This document shows positions 35,523-43,830 of a stretch of 64,000 bases of DNA, piece after piece. The notes beneath the pieces were generated by a model that had not been told where the DNA came from, did not search any database, and saw only the letters and a list, made by a program, of their open reading frames with translations. A program made the position numbers and the translations under genes. Origin of the DNA: an uncultured Clostridia bacterium (GTDB lineage Bacteria; Bacillota; Clostridia; Christensenellales; Aristaeellaceae); NCBI GenBank assembly GCA_934662505.1, contig CAKUKE010000001.1, forward strand, positions 62,001 through 126,000, given 5' to 3'. The stretch's first letter is position 1; the number at the start of each line of letters is the position of its first letter.

Positions 35523-35603
35523 TTTGAAAACAACCGCACAATTGAAGATAGAACATAAAAGTGCAGAGTTGTGCTTTTTTGACAGGAAAGCACATTTTAA
35601 GCA

Positions 35604-35628
35604 GGAGGGCGGGTTCGCCCTCCTTTTT
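35604..35628 (+). terminator. Terminator after the CRISPR array
   Basis: GGAGGGCG (35604-35611), loop GGTT, CGCCCTCC (35616-35623), then TTTTT. It ends the pre-crRNA transcript and separates it from the lacI-type promoter 6 bp later. Confidence 0.93.
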
Positions 35629-35634
35629 GAGTAG

Positions 35635-35663
35635 TTGACGGGGGACGGGAAGCGTGCTATCTT
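35635..35663 (+). promoter_or_regulatory. Promoter of the LacI-family gene
   Basis: TTGACG (35635-35640), 17-bp spacer, TATCTT (35658-35663). The palindromic operator at 35667 starts 3 bp downstream. Confidence 0.7.
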
Positions 35664-35666
35664 TTT

Positions 35667-35680
35667 GTTATGCGCATAAC
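35667..35680. promoter_or_regulatory. LacI-type operator, copy 1 (autoregulation)
   Basis: Perfect 14-bp palindrome GTTATGCGCATAAC over the expected transcription start of the regulator gene. The identical sequence recurs at 36779-36792 before the GH66 gene. The central CG and symmetric arms match the LacI/GalR operator style. Confidence 0.85.
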
Positions 35681-35696
35681 AGGGAGGCGGTTTTGC

Positions 35697-36734
35697 TTGA
35701 CCATCAAGGAAATAGCAAATTCCTTAGGGGTGTCCACCGCGACGGTGTCCAATGTGATCCATGGTCATCTGGAGAAAATGTCGCCGGAGACCGCGCAGCT
35801 TATCCGGAAAAAGCTGGAACAGTATCAGTATGTGCCCAACATGGGCGCGCGGATGCTGGCCAAGGGCGACAGCGAAATTGTCGGCGTCATCACCAATTAT
35901 CCGAACCGGGAGGAAAAACTGGCGCTGTCTGACCCGTTTGTCAGTGAAATGATCGCCGCGCTGGAAAATGCCATTCGGGGACGGGGCTATTATACCATGC
36001 TCCGAGCTGCGCAGACCGCGGCGGAAATTCACCGGATCTCCCAGACGTGGAACGCGGTCGGGCTGATCGTGATGGGGCTGCAGGCCAATCAGTGCCGGGA
36101 ACTGATGCAGGTGACGCGCAAGCCCATTGTATTTGTGGACTGCTATTTTGACGAGGGCGAACAGTATAACAATGTCGGGCTGGACGATCAGGGCGGCATG
36201 CGCCAGCTGACGGAATACCTGCTCAGACAGGGACATCAAAAAATGCTGCTGGTAGGGGATCAGCCCACCCTGTGGGGCGTGGACGCGCTGCGGCTGCGGG
36301 GACACCAGCAGGCGCTGGAGACCGCCGGCATTCGCTGGTCGTCAGACCGTTATTTCTGTATATCCAAGGATCGAAAGCGCCGCGGCGAGGATTATCAACG
36401 GTTGATAGAACGGTTTCGTCAAAAAGGGGATACGGCGTGTCTGTTCATTTCGGATTATTATGCGGTGGAAGCCATGGACTTTCTGACAGACCACGGTGTA
36501 CGGGTACCGGATGAAATTTCCATTACAGGCTTTGACGACAATATCCTCTCCCGCATTATCCGGCCGAGGCTGACTACCGTCCATCAGAACGTTACGAAAA
36601 AAGCGGAGGCCGCGCTTCGAGTTCTGTTTGAAATACTGGATGGAACGGCGCAGGCGCCGGTTTCCCTGACACTGCCTACCCGGGTTGTACGGGGTGGAAG
36701 CGTGAAGGACATGAGAAAAATGGAGACTATTTGA
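35697..36734 (+). CDS. LacI-family transcriptional regulator of the alpha-glucan locus
   Basis: A 345-residue repressor. The N-terminal HTH, TIKEIANSLGVSTATVSNVI, and hinge (about 1-60) are followed by a periplasmic-binding-like sensor domain with ITGFDDNILSRIIRP-LTTV near the end. The start is placed at TTG 35697, 9 nt after AGGGAGG (35681-35687). The upstream ATG at 35670 lies inside the operator palindrome and before the ribosome site, so it is rejected. It probably represses itself and the GH66/importer operon through GTTATGCGCATAAC, and is released by a sugar from the imported glucan (inference). Confidence 0.92.
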   Translation: MTIKEIANSLGVSTATVSNVIHGHLEKMSPETAQLIRKKLEQYQYVPNMGARMLAKGDSEIVGVITNYPNREEKLALSDPFVSEMIAALENAIRGRGYYTMLRAAQTAAEIHRISQTWNAVGLIVMGLQANQCRELMQVTRKPIVFVDCYFDEGEQYNNVGLDDQGGMRQLTEYLLRQGHQKMLLVGDQPTLWGVDALRLRGHQQALETAGIRWSSDRYFCISKDRKRRGEDYQRLIERFRQKGDTACLFISDYYAVEAMDFLTDHGVRVPDEISITGFDDNILSRIIRPRLTTVHQNVTKKAEAALRVLFEILDGTAQAPVSLTLPTRVVRGGSVKDMRKMETI

Positions 36735-36740
36735 ACTGTT

Positions 36741-36769
36741 TTGACAAATTTGAAGGTGTGTTTTATTTT
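36741..36769 (+). promoter_or_regulatory. Promoter of the GH66/importer operon
   Basis: TTGACA (36741-36746), 17-bp spacer, TATTTT (36764-36769), followed 9 bp later by the second operator copy. Confidence 0.75.
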
Positions 36770-36778
36770 GTTTTGCTG

Positions 36779-36792
36779 GTTATGCGCATAAC
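36779..36792. promoter_or_regulatory. LacI-type operator, copy 2 (GH66 operon)
   Basis: GTTATGCGCATAAC, identical to the palindrome at 35667-35680, downstream of the -10 of the GH66 promoter. Two identical 14-bp palindromes within 1.1 kb, both at promoters, are strong evidence for one regulator. Confidence 0.87.
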
Positions 36793-36847
36793 TTATGGAT
36801 TTTAAAAAAGAATTCTGTTATTCTTGTCCATGGAGTGTGAAGGGCGC

Positions 36848-38623
36848 ATGGAAAAACGGAACAGAAGGCTTTGTCTGTGGCTGGCGATCGTGTTTCTCGG
36901 CTGCATCGGCTGCGCGAAGGGAGAAGAAGTCATGAATTTTTACACGGGGAAAAGCATGTACGCTCCCGGGGAAACGGCGGAGCTTCTGGTGGAAAACCTG
37001 CCGACCGAAAGCGTGCTTTTGCGGCTGACGCTCCGGCATTTGGAGGAGACCGTACGGACGGAAGAATGCCCTGCGGCCGAATCGGTCTTTCTGACGCTGC
37101 CTGAAGCGGATTTTACCGGGTACCTTCTGGAAATGCAGGCGCTGGATGAAGACGGCACCGTGCTGGCGCATGCGTCCGGGGCGGTGGATGTTTCATCCAG
37201 TTGGACAAAATTTCCCCGGTACGGTTATGTGTGGGACTTTACCCCGGTGGCGGACGCTACCGCCAAGATCGACGCCATGAACCGCTATCACCTCAACGGC
37301 GTGCAGTTTTACGACTGGCAGTACCGGCATCACCAGCCGGTTGCGGAGGATCTGTCCTCGTGGAAGGACTGGTCGGGTCGAACCATTTCCGGCGACGCGG
37401 TGCGGGCTTACATTGACGCGGCGCACGAAAAAAACATGGCCTGCATGGCGTACAATATGATCTACGCCGCCAATCAGACTTATTTGACCGACGGGTCGGG
37501 CGTCAGCCCGGAATGGCGGCTCGTCAGGGCGGACGGGCAGGATTTTACCTGCGACATGGATGGAAAGCTCGGCCCGGTCGGCGTGCTGCAGTACTTCAAC
37601 CCGCTGAATGAGGACTGGCAAAAGTACATTTTTGCACAGGAGAATAAGGTATTTGCCGCCTTTGCCTTCGACGGCTGGCATGGCGACACCATCGGTGAAA
37701 ACGGTCCCATGAAAACGGCGGACGGCGGTCCGCTGGGTTATGATGAAAAAGGCCAGCCCATCCGTCTGGTGAAGGACTGCTACACCCGATTTCTGAACGC
37801 CGCCAAGGCGGCCCTCGCTCCCCGTTATCTGGCGTTTAACCCTGTGGGCGCGCAGGGCATTGAAAACGTGAACGTCAGCGATGTGGACGTGCTGTATACG
37901 GAATTCTGGCCATGGGATCGGGATGCGGACGGTCTTGCCTACGACAGCTATTACAGCATTCATAAGGCGATCCTGAACGCCTGCGCGCAAAGCGGCGGCA
38001 AGTCCCTGATCGTAGCGGCCTATGTGAACTACCGCAACCCCAAGAGCCGGTTCAACCTTGCCGCTGTCCGCATGATGGACTGCGTGGTCTTCGCCTCCGG
38101 CGGCGCGCGGATCGAACTGGGTAACGGCGACAATATGCTGTCGGATGAGTATTTCCCGGCGGATACCAAAAAGCGCATGAAGGGCGAGCTGCCCGGCGAT
38201 GTGCAGCGGCTGTACGATTTTCTGGTCGCGTATGAAAACCTGCTGCGGGACGGGCAGCGGCCTGTAGCGCGGAAGGTCTGTCTGGAGGGTCTGCCTGTCA
38301 GCACGGACGGGGAAAGCGGCACGGTCTGGACGTTTGCCAAGGCCGACGCGCAGACAGAGATCTGCCACTTTTTGAACCTGACGGGGACGGATAACGGCTG
38401 GCGCGATGAAAAGCAGCTGAAAAAGGAACCGTCCCTTCAACAGCAGGTGCACACACGGGTCTACACCGATCGGGCGGTACGGTCGGTCTGGCTGGCGTCT
38501 CCGGACGGCGCGTCCATTGCCCCGACAGCGCTGCCCTTTACCGCCGGAGAGGACGCCGACGGCGCGTATATCGAGTTTGTTCAGCCGTCCCTCAGCTACT
38601 GGAACATGGTATTCCTGCGCTGA
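36848..38623 (+). CDS. GH66 dextranase / cycloisomaltooligosaccharide glucanotransferase-type enzyme
   Basis: A 591-residue exported alpha-1,6-glucan-active enzyme of GH66. A signal (LCLWLAIVFLGCIGCAKG) with Cys residues suggests a lipoprotein, but the lipobox is not clean. An N-terminal beta-domain (about 25-120) is followed by KFPRYGYVWDF and NGVQFYDWQYRHHQP. The nucleophile Asp280 lies in GWHGDTIG and the acid/base Glu352 in LYTEFWPWD. These are the GH66 signature segments. The ATG at 36848 follows GAAGGG; TTG 36824 and ATG 36830 are weaker alternatives. It would cut dextran-like glucan outside the cell for the importer encoded next. Endo-dextranase versus transglycosylase cannot be decided. 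Confidence 0.85.
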   Translation: MEKRNRRLCLWLAIVFLGCIGCAKGEEVMNFYTGKSMYAPGETAELLVENLPTESVLLRLTLRHLEETVRTEECPAAESVFLTLPEADFTGYLLEMQALDEDGTVLAHASGAVDVSSSWTKFPRYGYVWDFTPVADATAKIDAMNRYHLNGVQFYDWQYRHHQPVAEDLSSWKDWSGRTISGDAVRAYIDAAHEKNMACMAYNMIYAANQTYLTDGSGVSPEWRLVRADGQDFTCDMDGKLGPVGVLQYFNPLNEDWQKYIFAQENKVFAAFAFDGWHGDTIGENGPMKTADGGPLGYDEKGQPIRLVKDCYTRFLNAAKAALAPRYLAFNPVGAQGIENVNVSDVDVLYTEFWPWDRDADGLAYDSYYSIHKAILNACAQSGGKSLIVAAYVNYRNPKSRFNLAAVRMMDCVVFASGGARIELGNGDNMLSDEYFPADTKKRMKGELPGDVQRLYDFLVAYENLLRDGQRPVARKVCLEGLPVSTDGESGTVWTFAKADAQTEICHFLNLTGTDNGWRDEKQLKKEPSLQQQVHTRVYTDRAVRSVWLASPDGASIAPTALPFTAGEDADGAYIEFVQPSLSYWNMVFLR

Positions 38624-38630
38624 TGCGCAT
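38623..38630. promoter_or_regulatory. Operator core (ATGCGCAT) before the binding-protein gene
   Basis: ATGCGCAT, the core of the 14-bp LacI-type operator, recurs 28 bp before the binding-protein start. The outer arms (CTG / GAG) do not match, so this may be a weak third site or chance. Confidence 0.25.
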
Positions 38631-38657
38631 GAGAATAAAAAAAGGAGGAGTTACCCC

Positions 38658-39860
38658 ATGAAAAAGCTGTTTGCACTGCTTCTGACCCTGACGATGGTGC
38701 TGGGTATGTGCGCCTTTGCTTCCGCAGAGGAGCCGGTGACCATCACCTTCTGGCACACGTACGGCGATGCGGAGACGCCCGTCATCGACGAAGTGATCAT
38801 TCCCATGTTTGAAGCGGCCAACCCCGGCATCAAGGTGGAAGCCATTCGCCAGAGCGGCGATTTCAACCAGATGCTGGTGACTGCGCTGGGCACCGGCGTG
38901 GTACCGGACGTGGCGCGCGTGGACATTACCAAAACCAGCGCGTATGCCAAGCTGGGCGGCATTGTGGCCATGGATGAGATCGAAGGCTTTGACGTCCTGA
39001 AGGACGCGGTGCTGGAGGGACCTCTGTCCACCAACCTGTGGAATGGGCATTACTACGGTCTGCCGCTGAACACCAACTGCAAGGCTGCCGTTGTCAACCT
39101 GAACGTGCTCAAGACCCTGGGTCTTGACGCGGCGCCCGCCACCATGGAAGAATTTGTGGCGGCCTGCAGGGAAAATGCGCCCGGCCAGTATAAGCTGAAT
39201 GTGTCCGGTCTGGGCGACTGGGATCTGTTCCCCTACTTCTGGCTGTTCGGCGGCGTGGTGACGGACGAAGGCTTCACCAGAGCCAGCGGCTATATGGACA
39301 GCGCTGAGAGCGTGGCGGCGATCAACACCATGCTGCAGCTGCATGAAGACGGCGTGTTCACCATCCGCGATGTGGACGGCACCGCCGACGCGTGGGACGG
39401 CATCAACAGTGAATACGCCATGTTCTTTGAAGGACCCTGGGCGCCCTTCAACGAGGAAAAAGGCATTGTGCCCGCTCTGATCCCCACCTGGAACGGCAGA
39501 AGCGCCTCCGTGGTGGGCGGTGAAAACATCGTCATCTTCTCCGGCAGCGAGAAACAGGAAGCGGCTTTCCGCTTTGTCCAGTTCATGCTCAGCGAGGACG
39601 TGCAGCTGGAACTGCTCAAGGTGGGCGTGATCCCCACCCTGAAAGCCTGCGTGGACAGCGAAGCCGTACAGGCTGATCCCAAGTGGAGCGTGTATATGAA
39701 GCAGCTGGAAAGCGCGCAGAGCCGCATTCCCACCCCGCAGGCTTCCACCGTGGAGCAGCTGTGGCAGGACGCCATGACCGAGATCTTCATCGAGGGCGCG
39801 GATGTGCAGTCTACCCTGACCAGCTACGCCGCCGAGATCGACGCGGAACTTGCCAAATGA
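38658..39860 (+). CDS. Extracellular sugar-binding protein of CUT1 importer (alpha-glucan locus)
   Basis: A 400-residue solute-binding protein (SBP_bac_1, MalE/UgpB type). The signal peptide (about 1-23: KKLFALLLTLTMVLGMCAFA) is followed by the mature start EEPVTITFWHTYGD. A C-terminal IPTPQASTVEQLWQDA segment fits the family. The ATG at 38658 follows AAAGGAGGAG. It is downstream of GH66 and upstream of the two permeases; a strong hairpin (39868-39903) follows the stop. Ligand probably isomalto-oligosaccharides released by the GH66 enzyme (inference). Confidence 0.92.
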   Translation: MKKLFALLLTLTMVLGMCAFASAEEPVTITFWHTYGDAETPVIDEVIIPMFEAANPGIKVEAIRQSGDFNQMLVTALGTGVVPDVARVDITKTSAYAKLGGIVAMDEIEGFDVLKDAVLEGPLSTNLWNGHYYGLPLNTNCKAAVVNLNVLKTLGLDAAPATMEEFVAACRENAPGQYKLNVSGLGDWDLFPYFWLFGGVVTDEGFTRASGYMDSAESVAAINTMLQLHEDGVFTIRDVDGTADAWDGINSEYAMFFEGPWAPFNEEKGIVPALIPTWNGRSASVVGGENIVIFSGSEKQEAAFRFVQFMLSEDVQLELLKVGVIPTLKACVDSEAVQADPKWSVYMKQLESAQSRIPTPQASTVEQLWQDAMTEIFIEGADVQSTLTSYAAEIDAELAK

Positions 39861-39867
39861 TTTTCCT

Positions 39868-39903
39868 GCCCCGCCCGCAGACCGGCACGCCTGCGGGTGG
39901 GGC
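39868..39903 (+). promoter_or_regulatory. Hairpin after binding-protein gene (alpha-glucan locus)
   Basis: A 13-bp stem, GCCCCGCCCGCAG (39868-39880) with CTGCGGGTGGGGC (39891-39903), one G-U pair, 10-nt loop, no U-run. Probably protects or attenuates the binding-protein mRNA relative to the permeases. Confidence 0.65.
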
Positions 39904-39947
39904 TTCCCGTACGTTCTGCGCCCCTGACCATCAAGGAGGAAACCGCC

Positions 39948-40904
39948 ATGATCCCAGCCGGCTTTAATCCGCAGGCCGCTTTGAAAAATGAAAAACATCT
40001 CCGGTGGCGCAAGCGCGCGCGCAACCTCCTTCCGGCTGCGCCCTTTGTGCTGCCGGGGCTGATACTGGCCTGTGTGTTCGTCATCTACCCCATGCTGTTC
40101 AATATCCGCATCAGCTTTTCGGATTACCAGATCGTGCAGCGCACAATGAAATGGGTGGGGCTGGACAACTACATCGCCCTGTTTACCGAGCGGGGCGACC
40201 GGCTGATGCTGGCCATTCGCAATAACTTTCTGTACGCCTTTGTGACCACTCCCTTCATCATGCTCTTTGGGCTGATCTTCGCGGTGATGGTCAACTCGCT
40301 CAGGCGCAGTCAGCTGTTTTTCCGCACCTGCTTTTATCTGCCGGTGATTACCAGCTGGGTCATTGTGGGCAACGTGTTTGCCTACATGTTCAACGCCGGC
40401 GGTGCAGGTCTGGTCAACTACCTGCTCAAGGATGTGCTGGGGCTGCTGCCTGCCTATGTGCCATGGCTCAACCGCACCTGGACGGCCAATCTGGTCATCT
40501 GGCTGCTGGGCATCTGGAAGAACATCGGCTGGGCGATGGTGATCTATCTGGCCGGTCTGCAGGGCATTTCCAATGATCTTTACGAGGCCAGCATGCTGGA
40601 CGGCGCAAGCCGGGTGCAGCAGTTCTGGCATATCACCGTGCCGCTGCTGAAGAGCACCACCTTCTATGTGCTGGTCAATATGATCATCGGCTCCTTCGGC
40701 GTGTTCATTCAGGTGATGATGCTCACCGGCGGCAATCCCCGCGGCACCACCAGCGTGCTGCAGTACCTGCTCTATGACAAGTCCTTCAATCTGTTCCAGT
40801 TCGGACAGGGCGCGGCCATCGGCATGATCACGGCGCTGCTGGTGCTGCTGACCACCGTGGTGCTCAATCGGGTGTTTCATACGGAAGGGGGAAAGACGGA
40901 ATGA
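39948..40904 (+). CDS. CUT1 sugar ABC permease, MalF/UgpA-like
   Basis: A 318-residue membrane protein with six core helices. It has a basic N-terminus, LPAAPFVLPGLILACVFVIY as TM1, and the EAA motif NDLYEASMLDGASRVQQFW. The ATG at 39948 is 7 nt after AAGGAGGA; the upstream in-frame ATG at 39897 lies in the hairpin and lacks a ribosome site. It overlaps the next permease by 4 bp. No linked ATPase. Confidence 0.93.
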   Translation: MIPAGFNPQAALKNEKHLRWRKRARNLLPAAPFVLPGLILACVFVIYPMLFNIRISFSDYQIVQRTMKWVGLDNYIALFTERGDRLMLAIRNNFLYAFVTTPFIMLFGLIFAVMVNSLRRSQLFFRTCFYLPVITSWVIVGNVFAYMFNAGGAGLVNYLLKDVLGLLPAYVPWLNRTWTANLVIWLLGIWKNIGWAMVIYLAGLQGISNDLYEASMLDGASRVQQFWHITVPLLKSTTFYVLVNMIIGSFGVFIQVMMLTGGNPRGTTSVLQYLLYDKSFNLFQFGQGAAIGMITALLVLLTTVVLNRVFHTEGGKTE

Positions 40905-41746
40905 AAACGCTGGGCAAAACGCTGTTCTGGCTGGTGCTGATCTTCAGCGTCGTCATCTTTATCCTGCCCTTCTGGTTTATGGTGTGCAATTCCTTTGAAG
41001 AATTCAGCTATGTGCTGCCTGTTCCGCCCCATCTGGTGCCCTCGCGCATCAGCTTTGCGGCCTATGAACATGTGCTTTCCCAGTCTGCGCTGCCGCGGGC
41101 GGCCTGCAACAGCGTGGTGATCACCCTGCTGACGGTCTGCTTTACCGTGCTGATTGCGTCCCTGTCTGCCTACGGCTTTGCGCGAATTGATTTTCTGGGG
41201 CGTGAAGTTGTTTTCAGAATCTATCTGTTTACGCTGATGCTGCCCGGGTTTCTGGGCATCATTCCGCAGTTTCTCGTGCTGCAGGGGCTGGGCACGTCGC
41301 AAAACGGGCTGATCGGCACAAAAGCCGGGCTGATCCTGCTGTATGTGGGCGGCGGCATTTGCGGCAACACGTTTTTTCTGAGGGGTCATATGGCGGCGTT
41401 GCCCAGGGAGCTGGAGGAAGCGGTCAAAATAGACGGCGGCGGGCATATGACCACCTTCTTCCGCGTCATGCTTCCGCTGGCGCTGCCCTCCATCGGCACG
41501 CTGGCCATTTTCTGCCTGCAGGGCACGTGGGAGGAATTCTTTTCCGCTAAAGTCATTCTGGGAGCCGTTGCCGACCAGATTACGCTGCCGGTGATGATTC
41601 AGTCCCTCAAGGGGGCGCACGCCACCCGTTGGGAGTGGATCTTTGCGGCCTCCATTCTGGCACAGATTCCCATGATTCTGCTGTTCGCCATTTTCCAGAA
41701 ACGTTTTGTGGTTTCCGGGCTGGCGGAGGGTTCCGTCAAGGCGTAA
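40901..41746 (+). CDS. CUT1 sugar ABC permease, MalG/UgpE-like
   Basis: A 281-residue permease, second subunit. The EAA motif reads ELEEAVKIDGGGHMTTFFRV; TM1 is LFWLVLIFSVVIFILPFWF. The start overlaps the MalF-like stop (ATGA). With the binding protein at 38658 it forms a sugar importer lacking its own ATPase. The glycosidase at 41765 follows after 18 bp, so the operon continues. Confidence 0.93.
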   Translation: MKTLGKTLFWLVLIFSVVIFILPFWFMVCNSFEEFSYVLPVPPHLVPSRISFAAYEHVLSQSALPRAACNSVVITLLTVCFTVLIASLSAYGFARIDFLGREVVFRIYLFTLMLPGFLGIIPQFLVLQGLGTSQNGLIGTKAGLILLYVGGGICGNTFFLRGHMAALPRELEEAVKIDGGGHMTTFFRVMLPLALPSIGTLAIFCLQGTWEEFFSAKVILGAVADQITLPVMIQSLKGAHATRWEWIFAASILAQIPMILLFAIFQKRFVVSGLAEGSVKA

Positions 41747-41764
41747 CGCGGAGGAAAACCGAAC

Positions 41765-43558
41765 ATGAACTATCAGGTAACCGGCAACGAATATGTCTCT
41801 CTGCCTGCCATCCGGGAAAGCGACGGCGGGGTGGAGGGCGTGACCTTTCTGTACATGCAGGTCAAGGGGCTGCTGGAGCTGCGCGGCAAAGCCGGGCTGA
41901 TTCGCCCTTATATGGAGGCGGAGGGGCAGCGATTGCCGCTGCAGCCAAGGTGGACGCGGGAGCATTGCTGGATTCCCGGCTTTACGTCGGAGGAGCGGAC
42001 GCTTCGCTTTTCGTGCGTTTATTTAACGCCCATCGGCGAGCGCGGCTTTATGGTGCGGCTCGTGCTGGAAAACACGGGAGACGCCCCGCAGCAGGTGCGT
42101 CTTGGCGTGGAGGGCGAATGGGAGCAGACGCTGCATGAAATCAACGAAACCACGGAGCTGACCGCCGGTCGGGAGGCGTATGAATCCGGCTGGAATCATA
42201 TGTTCATCTTCAGCCAGAAGCCGGGGCTGCCGTTGTTTGCCTTCGCGCCCTGTGTGGCTGATCCGCAGCAGTTTGCGCAGATTGACCAACATGCCGAATG
42301 GACGCGGGACGGCTTTGCCTATGATATTTATCGGACGCTGATCCTGCAGCCCGGCGAAAAGGCTGTGCTGGATATTCCCTGGGGCATGGGCTATGACGGC
42401 GTGGCCGCCGCGACCAGCGCCAAGGAGCTGCTTCGTCAGGGCTTTGAGGCAGTGCACGAGCGCACCGTCCGCTGGCTGGTTGCGCGGGAAAAACGGCTGG
42501 CTGATTCCAGGCTCAGCGAAATCCTGAATACCAACCTGTTCTTTGCCTTTTTCTATGCCTCCGGGCGCACTATCGATACGGAAGAACTGTGCCTGATGAC
42601 CAGCCGCAGCCCGCGCTATTACGTTTCTGCCGCTTATTGGGACAGGGACAGCCTGCTGTGGGCCTTCCCGGCCATTCTGACGGTGGACGCAGCCTATGCG
42701 CGCGAAATCCTGGCCTATGTGTTCACCCGGCAGGCGCGCAATTTCGGCGTGCACAGCCGCTATATCGACGGCACCGTGCTGGAGCCGGGCTTCGAGCTGG
42801 ATGAGCTTTGCGCGCCGGTGATCGCCCTGAACCGCTATGTGGAGCAGACAGGCGATGCGGCCTTTGCAAAGCAGGGCTTTGTGCAGGAGGGGCTTCAAAG
42901 CGTTTTGAGCAGACTGGAAGCCAAAAGGCACCCGGTCATTCCGCTGTATGAAACCTTTCTGCAGCCAACGGATGATATGCACAACTATGTCTACCTGACC
43001 TACGATAACGCGCTAGTTTGCTGTGCGCTGCGCGCGCTGGCCAGACTGCTGGAGCGGCCCGAGCTGGAGCAGGCCGCCCAACGCACCCGGCAGGCTGTGT
43101 ATGCGCACTGCGTCAAGGAGCAGGATGGCAGGCCGTTTTTTGCCTGGTCGGTGGATTTGAACGGCCATTATGATATCTACGACGAGCCGCCGGGCAGCCT
43201 GCAGCTGCTGCCCTTCTACGGCTTCTGCGCTGAAGATGATCCCATCTGGCAGAATACGGTCGCCATGATCCGGGATGCGCGCTATCCGCTGTCCTTTGCC
43301 GGGCATGCCATCGCGGAAATCGGCTGCAAGCACGCGCCCCACCCGTGGATTCTGTCCATCTGCAACAGCCTGCTCAGCGGCCACAGGGAAAGCGCACTGC
43401 GGCATCTGCGCCGCATGGCCATGGACAACGGCGTGGCCTGCGAAAGTGTGAACGAGGACACGGGTGAATGCGAGACCGGCGAGGCCTTTGCGACATGCGC
43501 CGGTTTTCTGAGCTACGCGCTGTACCGTGCCTGCAAAAACACTGCCACGCCTGCCTGA
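41765..43558 (+). CDS. Glycoside hydrolase-like protein with (alpha/alpha)6 barrel
   Basis: A 597-residue protein without a signal peptide, so cytosolic. An N-terminal beta-sandwich (about 1-220) precedes an (alpha/alpha)6-type catalytic region with YWDRDSLLWAFPAIL, ELDELCAPVIALNRYVEQTGD and late CESVNEDTGECETGEAFATCAG, which could hold an acidic catalytic pair. The layout recalls GH15/GH125-like glycosidases, but the exact family cannot be fixed by eye. Last gene of the LacI-controlled operon. Likely role: hydrolysis of imported alpha-linked oligosaccharides from the GH66 product (inference). Confidence 0.7.
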   Translation: MNYQVTGNEYVSLPAIRESDGGVEGVTFLYMQVKGLLELRGKAGLIRPYMEAEGQRLPLQPRWTREHCWIPGFTSEERTLRFSCVYLTPIGERGFMVRLVLENTGDAPQQVRLGVEGEWEQTLHEINETTELTAGREAYESGWNHMFIFSQKPGLPLFAFAPCVADPQQFAQIDQHAEWTRDGFAYDIYRTLILQPGEKAVLDIPWGMGYDGVAAATSAKELLRQGFEAVHERTVRWLVAREKRLADSRLSEILNTNLFFAFFYASGRTIDTEELCLMTSRSPRYYVSAAYWDRDSLLWAFPAILTVDAAYAREILAYVFTRQARNFGVHSRYIDGTVLEPGFELDELCAPVIALNRYVEQTGDAAFAKQGFVQEGLQSVLSRLEAKRHPVIPLYETFLQPTDDMHNYVYLTYDNALVCCALRALARLLERPELEQAAQRTRQAVYAHCVKEQDGRPFFAWSVDLNGHYDIYDEPPGSLQLLPFYGFCAEDDPIWQNTVAMIRDARYPLSFAGHAIAEIGCKHAPHPWILSICNSLLSGHRESALRHLRRMAMDNGVACESVNEDTGECETGEAFATCAGFLSYALYRACKNTATPA

Positions 43559-43598
43559 TAGCAGCGCCGGCTGCTGCGAAAACGGCATGCGCCGGCTG

Positions 43599-43622
43599 GC
43601 CGCCCGAAGGGGCGGCTTTTTT
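43599..43622 (+). terminator. Terminator of the alpha-glucan operon
   Basis: GCCGCCC (43599-43605), loop GAAG, GGGCGGC (43610-43616), then six T. Confidence 0.92.
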
Positions 43623-43830
43623 ATAACCCGGATTTGCATATCCGGCGTCAGGTATGTTATCATGGCGGTGCAGATCGAAAAAAGCCGGCTGCGGATTAAA
43701 ACGGCTGCATCAGGGATGAAAAAGAAAAAGTCCTCCGTCCGTGGGCGAAGGACAGGCGATGAAGACCAATGAACGGTGCGCGGAATGGGGTAAAGCGGGA
43801 GCAGCCTGCAGGGCGGTGAAGGGAGGCAGC

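Noticed and set aside
34901..35634. Several open reading frames of 79-144 codons across the CRISPR array
   Set aside because: They are produced by the repeated 66-67 bp unit; the same short peptide recurs for each repeat and no ribosome site or protein family fits.
35670..35696. ATG 35670 as the start of the LacI-family gene
   Set aside because: It lies inside the operator palindrome and before the ribosome site; TTG 35697 is 9 nt after AGGGAGG and begins directly at the HTH.
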